Below the pieces are notes generated by a model that saw only the letters and a list, made by a program, of their open reading frames with translations, was not told the DNA's origin and ran no database searches. The translations under genes and the position numbers were made by a program. DNA of 22,509 nucleotides from CAYONM01 sp964405325. Lineage in GTDB: Bacteria > Planctomycetota > UBA11346. The DNA lies in contig CAYONM010000035.1 of the NCBI GenBank assembly GCA_964405325.1, positions 1 through 22,509 on the forward strand, in the 5' to 3' direction. How positions within the stretch are numbered: the stretch's first letter is position 1; every line of letters starts with the position of its first letter. Positions 6,720 through 14,105 of the stretch are shown one piece after another.

Positions 6720-7715
6720 TTATACCTGGGCTTCCATGAAGCCACGAATGTGCTGCCAACGCTCCGGCGCCAACTGGGCGCCAGTCACCGATACCGTGGC
6801 AGCACCAGCCAGGGCGCCGAGCCGGCCACAGATTTCCAGTGGCAAGCCGCGCAAATAGCCAGCCAGGAAGCCGGCCGCCCAGTTGTCACCAGCACCGGTG
6901 GTGTCGACCACCTGCTCGACCGACTCGGCGGCGACCTCGATCCGTTCTTCGCCACAAGCGATGCGCGCACCGTCAGCGCCCAACTTGACCACCGCAACCG
7001 TGGCCCGTCGGACAAGATCGTCCAAGGCCGCTGTGATACCGCCCTCGTGCCAGGTGGCGGCCTCGTCTTCATTAGCGAAGACCAGATCCACCTTGCCATC
7101 GAGCAGCTCGCCGAGTACCGACTTGCTGGCCTGGACCACCTCGAAGGAGGCCAGGTCCAGCGCCAAAGCACAGCCGGCCGCCTTGGCGGCATCGGCAATA
7201 ACCCGAGTGAGATCGGGATTGAACAGGGTGTAGCCTTCCAGCATCACCATCCGCGCCCCCTGGAACAGCTCCGGCATCACGGCAGCTGGATCCAAGGCGG
7301 CGGCCGCCCCGAGATTGGTGCGCATGGTCCGCTGGGCATCGGGGGTGACCAGACTGAGCACCCGGCCGGTGGCCAGGAATTCATGATCGATCAAGCGTGG
7401 ATCACAGCCGCGCTGGCGGAGGGCTTCGCGATAGAAAGCCGCTTCATCGTCGGTGCCACAACAACCGATAAAAGCGGTCTGCAAGCCCAGACCCGCAATG
7501 CCGACGGTCGTGTTGCTGGCCGCACCACCGGCGGCACGCACCGGTTCGGCTTCAGCGGCGGCGATCACGCTGGCGATGGCGTCCATCTCCACCAGCTCCA
7601 TGCCACCCTTGGCACCGCTGACGTGTTGCCGAAGAAACGCATCGTCCACTTCCAGTACCAAGTCCACCAGGGGTGAGCCGATACCAATCAGATCCAGGTT
7701 TTCTGTCTCATTCAT
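6720..7715 (-). CDS. PfkB-family sugar/nucleoside kinase (adenosine-kinase-like)
   Basis: Ribokinase-fold kinase of 331 residues using the start at 7715 (MNETENLDLIGIGSP). A longer reading from 7778 would overlap the upstream gene and adds nothing family-like. Early motifs are GIGSPLVDL and the glycine-rich GGAASNTTVGIAGLG. The C-terminal PfkB signature DTTGAGDNWAAGFLAGY carries the catalytic aspartate in GAGD. The general pattern resembles bacterial adenosine-kinase-like members, but ribose, fructose phosphate or another nucleoside are also possible. The gene follows a cytidine-deaminase-like gene by 47 bases on the same strand, which favours a nucleoside-salvage role. Transcription probably ends at the hairpin starting right after its TAA. 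Confidence 0.85.
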   Translation of the reverse strand: MNETENLDLIGIGSPLVDLVLEVDDAFLRQHVSGAKGGMELVEMDAIASVIAAAEAEPVRAAGGAASNTTVGIAGLGLQTAFIGCCGTDDEAAFYREALRQRGCDPRLIDHEFLATGRVLSLVTPDAQRTMRTNLGAAAALDPAAVMPELFQGARMVMLEGYTLFNPDLTRVIADAAKAAGCALALDLASFEVVQASKSVLGELLDGKVDLVFANEDEAATWHEGGITAALDDLVRRATVAVVKLGADGARIACGEERIEVAAESVEQVVDTTGAGDNWAAGFLAGYLRGLPLEICGRLGALAGAATVSVTGAQLAPERWQHIRGFMEAQV

Positions 7716-7762
7716 GTCGCGGATGCTCGAAGACGATCCTGCCAACGCAAGCCTGTCTGGAT

Positions 7763-8146
7763 TCAGCCAGCCAACCAATGCCGTGGCTGCAGCTGTTTCA
7801 GCTTGATGGCGCTGTCCTCATCAACCACGACCTCGGTCTCGGCATTCTCAGCCGAAACCTGCAACATCATCTCACGGCAGCGACCACAGGGACTGAGCAC
7901 CGCATCCGCAGAAACAGCAGCGATGGCGACGATCCTGGTCTCACCATCCTTGATCATGTTGGCCATGGCCGCCGCTTCAGCGCAAAATCCGAGGCCGTAT
8001 GACAGATGGATGCAGACACCGTCATAGATCCGACCATTGGCTACCAGCAAGGCACACGCAACGGTCGCCGCATCCATATCCCGCCTGGACAGGGTCATCG
8101 GCCGAACGAGAGCCTTGGCCTGAGCGACCAGACCTGCAATCCTCAA
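7763..8146 (-). CDS. cytidine-deaminase-like zinc enzyme
   Basis: Small deaminase-fold protein of 127 residues. The zinc site is complete: CAE at residues 55-57 (GFCAEAAAM) and PCGRC at 86-90, giving three cysteine ligands and the proton-shuttling glutamate. Length fits tetrameric cytidine deaminases. It departs from the usual CAERTA and PCGACRQ, so a related deaminase (for example blasticidin-S-deaminase-like) is possible. The start is a TTG at 8146 that overlaps the FHA gene's stop (TTGA). GAGGA lies just upstream, and the N-terminal helix starting there fits the family better than the internal ATG at codon 17. The PfkB kinase downstream suggests nucleoside salvage. Confidence 0.8.
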   Translation of the reverse strand: MRIAGLVAQAKALVRPMTLSRRDMDAATVACALLVANGRIYDGVCIHLSYGLGFCAEAAAMANMIKDGETRIVAIAAVSADAVLSPCGRCREMMLQVSAENAETEVVVDEDSAIKLKQLQPRHWLAG

Positions 8147-8847
8147 CGCGCGTCCTCATCCATCACTCGTGCCAGCTCCATCAGAATGCCATCAGCACCG
8201 CCATCGATAGTGGTGCCCTGCGGCGGCGTTTCGCCGACAAAAAAGGCGAAACGCTCACCCGGTGAACGAACCAGATTGTTCAGGGCATCAAAACCACGTT
8301 CCCGGCTGTCGCTGGCATCACGCGGAGTCCCATCGACAAACCAGATGGCGCAGCCGATACGGCTGGTCAAATCGAGACGGCCGCTCTTGCGGGTCATGAC
8401 GAAAAACTGCATCAGATCCAACAGACCGCCTTCGATCGCACCAGAAAAACTGGAGCCACTGTTGGCGATATCGCTCGGACTGATACCGGGAGCCATGGTG
8501 ACCTGACTGGAGATTTCCGGTGCCTGCTGGCTGATGGCACCGAGGTCAGCATTGGGTGGGACGAGATAATAATTCAACACCTGCCCACCGAGCTGCATCT
8601 GATCACCATCAGCAAGCACCTGCGAACCCACGATCCGGGCACCGTTGACCAAGACCCCATTGCGACTATTGAGATCCACCAGCAACCAACCGTCATCGCC
8701 CCAACGCAACTCCGCGTGTCGACGCGAAATCAGTGCATCCTGAAGGGTGATATCGACCTGCGGATCACGACCGATGCCGTAGGTGCGCCCAGTCTTGAGA
8801 CGACGGGCACGGCGATCCGCTGATACCAGGTAATAATCGACCTGCAT
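8143..8847 (-). CDS. FHA domain protein with C-terminal DUF4388 (PATAN) domain
   Basis: Predicted signalling protein of 234 residues. An N-terminal FHA domain (about residues 15-95) has GRDPQVDI, SRRHAEL and the LNSRNGVLVNG loop, the phosphothreonine-binding elements. After a linker, a DUF4388/PATAN-type region begins near residue 133 (FSGAIEGGLLDLMQFFVMTRKSGRLDL) and runs to the end. Such pairs are common in bacteria with Ser/Thr kinase or two-component networks. The partner is unknown, and no kinase lies in the window. I chose the ATG at 8847 because GGGAG precedes it by 7 bases; an ATG four codons earlier is possible. It is coupled to the deaminase gene by TTGA, an unusual pairing of a signalling protein with a salvage enzyme. 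Confidence 0.85.
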   Translation of the reverse strand: MQVDYYLVSADRRARRLKTGRTYGIGRDPQVDITLQDALISRRHAELRWGDDGWLLVDLNSRNGVLVNGARIVGSQVLADGDQMQLGGQVLNYYLVPPNADLGAISQQAPEISSQVTMAPGISPSDIANSGSSFSGAIEGGLLDLMQFFVMTRKSGRLDLTSRIGCAIWFVDGTPRDASDSRERGFDALNNLVRSPGERFAFFVGETPPQGTTIDGGADGILMELARVMDEDAR

Positions 8848-8933
8848 GCGAGCTCCCATTTGGCTATCTCAGGCTTGCCAAGCAAAGCTGGGCCCAAGCA
8901 TCGAGAGGGTACCATATTCGCAAGGACTTCGCC

Positions 8934-9389
8934 ATGCCGCAAGCCATCATCCACACCGACCGCGGAGACATCCGCCTCGACCTCTTTCCCGACGCCGCAG
9001 CAAAAACCGTGGCAAACTTTATCAAGCTCGCCAAGGACGGTTTTTATGACGGCCTCCGCTTCCATCGCGTGATCAAGGGATTTGTCATCCAAGGCGGCTG
9101 TCCGCACAGCCGCGATGGCGCCAGCGACATGCCCGGTACCGGCGGCCCCGGCTACACCATCAAATGTGAACTGGACGACAATCCGGAAAAACACAGCCCG
9201 GGCTCCCTGAGCATGGCGCACGCCGGACGCGATACTGGCGGCAGCCAGTTTTTCGTCACCCACGCCGCCACCCCCCACCTGGACGGCAAACACACCGTCT
9301 TCGGTCGGGTCTGCTCCGAAGACGACCTGAAGGTGGTCCTGGCAATACAGCAGAACGACGAATTCAAAGTCGAAATCATCGACGACTGA
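8934..9389 (+). CDS. ppiB: peptidyl-prolyl cis-trans isomerase, cyclophilin type
   Basis: Cytoplasmic cyclophilin of 151 residues with no signal peptide. The conserved core is present: FHRVIKGFVIQGG (arginine and phenylalanine of the active site, then the glutamine), GSQFFVTH, and HLDGKHTVFGRV. Length is typical of the short bacterial class. AAGGA lies 9 bases before the ATG. It is divergent from the FHA gene by 86 bases and is followed by a 218-base spacer containing hairpins. It probably acts as a general folding helper for proline isomerisation. It is the second prolyl isomerase in this window, the other being the exported FKBP. Confidence 0.93.
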   Translation: MPQAIIHTDRGDIRLDLFPDAAAKTVANFIKLAKDGFYDGLRFHRVIKGFVIQGGCPHSRDGASDMPGTGGPGYTIKCELDDNPEKHSPGSLSMAHAGRDTGGSQFFVTHAATPHLDGKHTVFGRVCSEDDLKVVLAIQQNDEFKVEIIDD

Positions 9390-9607
9390 GCTTCATCAGA
9401 GGGGGCACCGCCCCCTCGCGTCGCGCCCACCAGCCGGGCTGCGGTCCCACGACCTCGATCAGCCTGGCGCGCGCGCCTTCATCAGCGGGGGCGTTCCCCG
9501 TCTTCGGCTCGGACCTCGCGATACCGTCGGAGTGTGGCGAAGCGCTGGTCCTCGCGCCTGGCCACCGGAAACCTTACTCGTATCCGATTTGTGCGGGAAT
9601 CGTCTGA
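9390..9607 (+). repeat. spacer with two related hairpin repeats
   Basis: An imperfect 17-base direct repeat with core CTTCATCAG-N-GGGGGC occurs at 9390-9406 and 9476-9492, 86 bases apart. Each copy forms the left arm of a hairpin. The first is GAGGGGGC (9399-9406) with GCCCCCTC (9410-9417) and could terminate the cyclophilin gene, although no T run follows. The second, CGGGG with CCCCG (9486-9500), is weaker. I see no convincing gene here. Confidence 0.45.
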
Positions 9608-10147
9608 ATGCAACCCTCCCCCTGGCGCATCCGCTCCTCATGCCTGCTGCTGGACCGCCCCTGGCTGCGGCTCGAGCAGCAACGTGTGCAGCTGCCCGAT
9701 GGCCGCGAGATCGACTACCACATCTGCCATGAAGGCGACTGGGCCGCCATACTGCCGCAACACCACGATGGACGCTGGGTCCTGGTCGAGCATTACCGAC
9801 ATCCGCTGGGAACGTGGACGCTGGAATTCCCCGGTGGCAATATCGACCAGAGCGAGTCCGCGGAGCTGGCCGCGCAGCGGGAGCTGAGCGAGGAAACCGG
9901 CTACCAGATCAGCGGTCGACTCCGGCAGCTGACCACCGTTCATCCCAACGCCGCCCGCAGCAGCAGCCGTGGCTTCGGCTTCGTGTGCCAGGTGGTCGAT
10001 GTGCCCAAGGAAACCGACCACGAGCACACCGAACAACTCCACGTCAAACTGCTGGACAACGAGGCCATCCACCAAGCCATCGCCCATGGCCGCTTGAGCC
10101 ATGCCGCGCACATCGCCTGGTTCTACCAAGTGACCATGGCCCGATAA
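9608..10147 (+). CDS. NUDIX hydrolase, ADP-ribose pyrophosphatase type
   Basis: Hydrolase of 179 residues that should cleave a nucleoside diphosphate linked to another group. The complete Nudix box is present: GNIDQSE, seven residues, then RELSEETGY. The N-terminal pattern (LLLDRPWLRLEQQRVQLPDG), the VLVEHYRHPLG strand and the EFPGG entry to the box are characteristic of ADP-ribose/ADP-sugar pyrophosphatases rather than MutT. The start at 9608 gives the usual N-terminus. Substrate preference cannot be proven from sequence. It stands 218 bases after the cyclophilin and 245 bases before the isomerase gene, so it may be a single transcription unit. Confidence 0.87.
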   Translation: MQPSPWRIRSSCLLLDRPWLRLEQQRVQLPDGREIDYHICHEGDWAAILPQHHDGRWVLVEHYRHPLGTWTLEFPGGNIDQSESAELAAQRELSEETGYQISGRLRQLTTVHPNAARSSSRGFGFVCQVVDVPKETDHEHTEQLHVKLLDNEAIHQAIAHGRLSHAAHIAWFYQVTMAR

Positions 10148-10392
10148 TGCAAGCGCGCCCACGTGTTTCCCATGAAGCCGTTCTGCAGGGCTATTCGATT
10201 CCGTGCCGAACCGACTGGGCCGGTCACCACAAACCGCCTCCACGCCAAGAACCAAAACCCAATCAGTGTCCCAGCACACTTACCGGAGACAAGAGGGGTC
10301 CTGCCTTGAATACCGCTTGACTCCGAAATAGGCTGGCGCGCGATCCATAGGTCGTTTGATCTCGTCGGGGTGCAACGCCAGGGAAAGACTAC
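10148..10392 (+). promoter_or_regulatory. spacer with a possible promoter for the isomerase gene
   Basis: I see no gene in this 245-base spacer. TTGAAT (10306-10311) and TAGGCT (10329-10334) are 17 bases apart and could be the -35 and -10 of the downstream gene. The match is only moderate, and the sigma preferences of the host are unknown. Confidence 0.25.
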
Positions 10393-11787
10393 ATGAGCAG
10401 CTTGAGCCTTGATTACACCAACTGCCTCGCATCGGCGATCGGCGCCACCCATGGGCTGACCAATTCCGAACTGGAAACCCTGGTCGCCAAGATCCCCAAA
10501 CACCACGAAAATGTTGCCGGACTCCGCACCAGCGGCGAAAGCGCTTGGTTCGACCTGCCCGGCCAGGATACCACCACCGTCCGACAGCTGATCGATCAGC
10601 ATCAGGGTCACTGGCAGGACGTGGTGCTGGTGGGCATTGGCGGTGCCACCATCGCACCCAACGCCATTCTCCGAACGCTGGTCCCCCTGGAAGCCAACCT
10701 GCTCCCCACCAGCAAGCGCTCGGGCCCCCGGGTCCTGACCATCCACAATCTCGATCCCCAGGAAATCAACGAAACCCTCGCGGTGGTCGAGCCCAAAAAA
10801 ACCCTGTTCTATGTCATCTCTCGCTCTGGCAGTTCCGCCGAACTGACCGCCGTACTGCTCTGGCTGGCTGCCTGGTTGAAGAAAAAGGCCGGCAAAACGG
10901 CCGTCAGCAAGCAGATCGTGGTGGCAACCGATATCGAGCACAGCCCCTTGGCCACCTGGGCCCACAAGGAGAAGGTGGCGACCCTGCACCTGCCAGAAAA
11001 GCTCGGCGATCGCTTCGGTGCCTTTGGCAATGCCACCCTGTTCCCACTCGGCCTGAGCGGCATTGCCATCGACAAACTACTCGCCGGCGCGCAGAGCATG
11101 GAAAAACGCTGTTGGCAGGGCGATGCCTGGACCAACCCGGCCTACATGCACGCCCTGATCCACTACCTGCTCACCCGCAAACGACGCAAAACCATCCATG
11201 CCATGGTTGGTTTCAGCCGCCGCCTCCACGGCGCCCTGGATTGGTGTGATCACCTGATCGCTGTCAGCTTGGGTAAAATGCTCAACCGCAAGGGCAAGGC
11301 GGTGCACGTCGGTCCCACCCCCTCCAGCTGCCTTGGTCCCAGTGGGCTTCATGGCGAAATGCAGCTGTATGCCGAGGGCCCCTTCGACAAGGTCACCACT
11401 TTTGTGCGCGTCCGCGATCATGGTCCCGAGATCTGTGTTCCCGCCGTCCATGGCCTGGATGAAGCGGTGGACTTCTGTGGTGGCCATACCCTGGCGAGCC
11501 TGATCGAACACAGCTACGACACGGCGGCGCAGGACATCACCGCCAGCGGCCGCCCCAATATGACGGTCATCCTGGATGACATCTCGCCCGAGAGCATCGG
11601 CTGCTTCTGCTACATGATGCAGCTGTCAACGGTGATGAGCGCAGAGCTGTATGGCATCGATCCCTTCAACCAGCCGGGCATCGATCAGGGCAAGCAGGTC
11701 TTGTATGGCTTGATGGGCCGCAGCGGCTTTGAGGATAAGGTGACGCTTATCCAGCAATACCGCGACGCCCCCACAAAGACCTGCTGA
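10393..11787 (+). CDS. pgi: glucose-6-phosphate isomerase (divergent)
   Basis: SIS-fold isomerase of 464 residues, interconverting glucose 6-phosphate and fructose 6-phosphate in the cytoplasm. The sugar-phosphate loops are VGIGGATIAPNAI (normally VGIGGS) and SRSGSSAELT (normally SKSGTT). The active-site region DRFGAFGNATLFPLGLSGI and the C-terminal signature GIDPFNQPGIDQGKQ are clear. GPSGLHGEMQLYAEGP holds the expected histidine. The loop differences place it among divergent forms, such as those fused to transaldolase in some bacteria, though no transaldolase part is present. AGGGAAAG precedes the ATG. The methyltransferase gene starts one base after its TGA. Confidence 0.87.
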   Translation: MSSLSLDYTNCLASAIGATHGLTNSELETLVAKIPKHHENVAGLRTSGESAWFDLPGQDTTTVRQLIDQHQGHWQDVVLVGIGGATIAPNAILRTLVPLEANLLPTSKRSGPRVLTIHNLDPQEINETLAVVEPKKTLFYVISRSGSSAELTAVLLWLAAWLKKKAGKTAVSKQIVVATDIEHSPLATWAHKEKVATLHLPEKLGDRFGAFGNATLFPLGLSGIAIDKLLAGAQSMEKRCWQGDAWTNPAYMHALIHYLLTRKRRKTIHAMVGFSRRLHGALDWCDHLIAVSLGKMLNRKGKAVHVGPTPSSCLGPSGLHGEMQLYAEGPFDKVTTFVRVRDHGPEICVPAVHGLDEAVDFCGGHTLASLIEHSYDTAAQDITASGRPNMTVILDDISPESIGCFCYMMQLSTVMSAELYGIDPFNQPGIDQGKQVLYGLMGRSGFEDKVTLIQQYRDAPTKTC

Positions 11788-11788
11788 C

Positions 11789-12508
11789 GTGCCCTTCGAC
11801 TTCGACCGCCCCAGTCTCGAATCCAGCCCTGCCGCTCACGATGCCTGCGCCATCCCGCCGGATGGCACAGCCCGTGATCTGGAGCTCCTGCAGCCCTGGC
11901 TCCCCCAGAATGACACCATACTCGATCTGGGCTGCGGCACTGGTCGCCACGTGCGAGCTCTCTGTCACGCCGGCTACCACACCCAAGGACTGGATCTGGA
12001 TCCACGCATGATCGAGGCCGCACGCCTGGCCGATCCGCAGGCACCGCCTGAGCGTTACCGGATGGCCGACGCCGCCGAGCCCTTCGCCGATCAGCGCTAT
12101 GGCGCCATTCTGCTGCTGAACCGGAGCCTGGTCTGCTTCCACTCGCATCGCCTTGCCACCGGCCTGTTTCGCAGCGTCGCCAAGGCACTGCGAGCAGACG
12201 GACTCTTTCTGATAGACAACTGCTGCACTCAGTTGTGGGATCAGGTCCGCGAAGGCTTCTTTGCCGATGGCATCAGTGACGATGGCAGCGAACAGCTCTT
12301 TTTCCTCCCCGGTGAGAACCGTTTTGTCTGGCGACAAGGCGAGGCGGTCGAGCCCAACAACTGGCAGGTTCTCACGAGCGATCGCATCTTCCGTCTGTGG
12401 AGCCTGGGTGAGGTGGCCCTCGCAGCTGCAGGCGCAGGACTGGCCATCACTTGCGCTGAAGCCGAGCATCCATTAATCGTCTGTAGGCGAACCAATTCCA
12501 TCAGCTGA
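11789..12508 (+). CDS. class I SAM-dependent methyltransferase
   Basis: Predicted methyltransferase of 239 residues. Motif I, ILDLGCGTGRHV, is at about residues 44-55. An acidic residue closing strand 2 (GLDLDPRM) should bind the SAM ribose. ADAAEPFADQRYGAILLLNRSL covers the motif II/III region. The substrate is unknown; the layout is that of small-molecule methyltransferases of the Methyltransf_11/25 type. The start is a GTG one base beyond the isomerase stop with no clear ribosome site of its own, so translation probably depends on re-initiation after pgi. No functional link to glycolysis is evident. Confidence 0.78.
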   Translation: MPFDFDRPSLESSPAAHDACAIPPDGTARDLELLQPWLPQNDTILDLGCGTGRHVRALCHAGYHTQGLDLDPRMIEAARLADPQAPPERYRMADAAEPFADQRYGAILLLNRSLVCFHSHRLATGLFRSVAKALRADGLFLIDNCCTQLWDQVREGFFADGISDDGSEQLFFLPGENRFVWRQGEAVEPNNWQVLTSDRIFRLWSLGEVALAAAGAGLAITCAEAEHPLIVCRRTNSIS

Positions 12509-12586
12509 CCAGTCACACTTGAAACCAGTCGCCACATGCCCACGCGGCAGCGCATCACCTGATGCATCGCAAGGGGAACGGCCCAC

Positions 12587-13954
12587 ATGCACGAACTGCT
12601 TTTTGCCTACAAATGGTTGGTCCTCCTGGCTTGTCTGGGTGGCATCATCTACGCGGGCTTCCTCTATCAGCGCTGGTGGCAATGGCTGCACAGCCAGGCA
12701 GCAGCACCTGCCAGCACCAAACCAAGCACCAAACCACTCGCCGGTGGCGTGGACAAGCACCCCCCCCTGCCACGTACCACCAGTATCACTGGTGAGCAGG
12801 AGGACCTGCGCAGCACCATCCCGGACACCAAGACCGGTGACCCCCAGCATCAGGCCAAAGCGGTCGCCTCCACCAACATCATCACCCGACAAGCCCCAGG
12901 TGGTATTCAGATCCCCGGCGGCATCGCGCAACCAAGCCAAGATGTACTCGACCGCCTGGACGCTCTGTTGGACGAGGATGACGTCGATACCGAGAAGCAG
13001 CCGAGCTCCGGCAGCAAGATCGAGGGCGATTTCTCGACCACCGACAAATGGCGGACCACGCGCGCCATCGCATCCGATACCGAACGTCCAGCCGTCGATT
13101 CCGAAATCCGTGACGCCACCTCCAGCAGACGTCCGGCGGTTGGCGACACCCCTCCTGCTCATGAGCAGATCACCCGGGATATGCTCGAAACCACCGACCA
13201 TCTGCTGCCAGATGATGCACCAGCGGCGATGGATCAGCCCCCAGCCGCAGTCGAACCCGATGAGGTCGGCAAACAGCGACGGCGGCTGAGCGAAGACGAA
13301 CGCCAGGCCCTGGGCGTGCGCAACGCCAATCGCATGGAAGAGTTGCGACTGCATATCGGCATCGATCTCGACAAGATCGACCCCAAGTCCCTCCAGGCCC
13401 CGCCCGGCAAGGTGGTGGACCTGAATCTGCTCAAGGACCTGCCGCCGGAACAGCGTCGTCGCCTATTGGACTTGGGCCTGGCCGAGTCGAGTGGCACCAC
13501 CACCGACAAAGCGTCAGCACCACAGGAAGCCGATCAGCAACGCCTGGTTACCGAAGACCTGGACAACATCCTCGATCGCCTGGATGACGCCCTCGGCGAT
13601 GACGAACCGGGTCAAGCCCCGCCATCGGATGCATCCGAAGCCGAAGCCGAAGCGGAGCAGGCTCCGGATGGACGCGATGATCATGATGCGGTACCAGCGC
13701 CAGACCACTCGAAAGAATCGACCGAAGAGATTCCAGTCGAGGATCTCGCCAAAGCCCTGGACGGGCTCGGCGAGGACGACGACATCCAAGCGGCTCCAAG
13801 CGATAAACCCAAAGCAGCAGCCACCGAACTGCCGGCCTGGGCCCGCGCCGACAGCTTCGATGACGACATCGACGATGACGACAGCTCAAATCCGAATCCA
13901 AAGCCATCAGAAGATGACGGCAGTGACCCAAAGCAACAGAATCTGTTCGATTAG
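12587..13954 (+). CDS. membrane-anchored acidic low-complexity protein, unknown function
   Basis: I do not recognise this 455-residue protein. A single hydrophobic helix (about residues 9-27) with a following basic/aromatic patch suggests an N-terminal inner-membrane anchor. Most of the rest is polar, proline- and aspartate-rich and probably disordered. A leucine/aspartate motif recurs: DVLDRLDALLDEDD (119-132), DMLETTDHLLPDD (198-210), DNILDRLDDALGDD (326-339) and DLAKALDGLGEDDD (386-399). A more ordered helical stretch lies at about 228-300 (RRRLSEDERQALGV, then LPPEQRRRLLDLGLAE). The tail is strongly acidic and ends QQNLFD. AAGGGGAA lies 9 bases before the ATG. It is the last gene of the plus-strand run, and the repeat copy B starts at the base after its TAG. 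It may be a scaffold. Confidence 0.75.
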   Translation: MHELLFAYKWLVLLACLGGIIYAGFLYQRWWQWLHSQAAAPASTKPSTKPLAGGVDKHPPLPRTTSITGEQEDLRSTIPDTKTGDPQHQAKAVASTNIITRQAPGGIQIPGGIAQPSQDVLDRLDALLDEDDVDTEKQPSSGSKIEGDFSTTDKWRTTRAIASDTERPAVDSEIRDATSSRRPAVGDTPPAHEQITRDMLETTDHLLPDDAPAAMDQPPAAVEPDEVGKQRRRLSEDERQALGVRNANRMEELRLHIGIDLDKIDPKSLQAPPGKVVDLNLLKDLPPEQRRRLLDLGLAESSGTTTDKASAPQEADQQRLVTEDLDNILDRLDDALGDDEPGQAPPSDASEAEAEAEQAPDGRDDHDAVPAPDHSKESTEEIPVEDLAKALDGLGEDDDIQAAPSDKPKAAATELPAWARADSFDDDIDDDDSSNPNPKPSEDDGSDPKQQNLFD

Positions 13955-14009
13955 AAGCTGAGCCCGCAAAAACTTGGAGAAGAAAAAGTTGTTTTTGCGG
14001 GCTCAGTTT
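13955..14009 (+). terminator. terminator hairpin at a convergent gene end (part of repeat copy B)
   Basis: The stem AAGCTGAGCCCGCAAAAAC (13955-13973) pairs with GTTTTTGCGGGCTCAGTTT (13991-14009) around a 17-base loop. The A5 and T5 blocks sit at the loop side. It starts at the base after the TAG of the acidic-protein gene and could stop transcription from that side, possibly from both sides. Confidence 0.55.
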
Positions 14010-14105
14010 CGGGGTCCGAGGGGCTTGCCCCTCGATGTAAGAGCCGAAAACCGGGCGCCGACCGATACGATCGAACCCGTGGGTTCCGGGCGACGCCCGA
14101 TTTAT
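13955..14105 (+). repeat. compound hairpin repeat, copy B (uninterrupted)
   Basis: This 151-base element exactly fills the space between two convergent stop codons. In order it holds the 19-base hairpin (13955-13973 with 13991-14009, one wobble pair), CGAGGGGC-TT-GCCCCTCG (14017-14034), and a GC-rich palindrome (14052-14060 with 14091-14099, one mismatch) enclosing an AACCCGTGGGTT palindrome. The order and sequence match copy A, read on the minus strand at 6410-6719. The 30 bases covering the middle hairpin are identical in both copies. It lacks the 156-base insert. Confidence 0.85.

Noticed and set aside
10148..10392. TTCGATTCC in the spacer before the isomerase gene, resembling a tRNA T-loop
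   Set aside because: No cloverleaf or acceptor stem can be formed around it.
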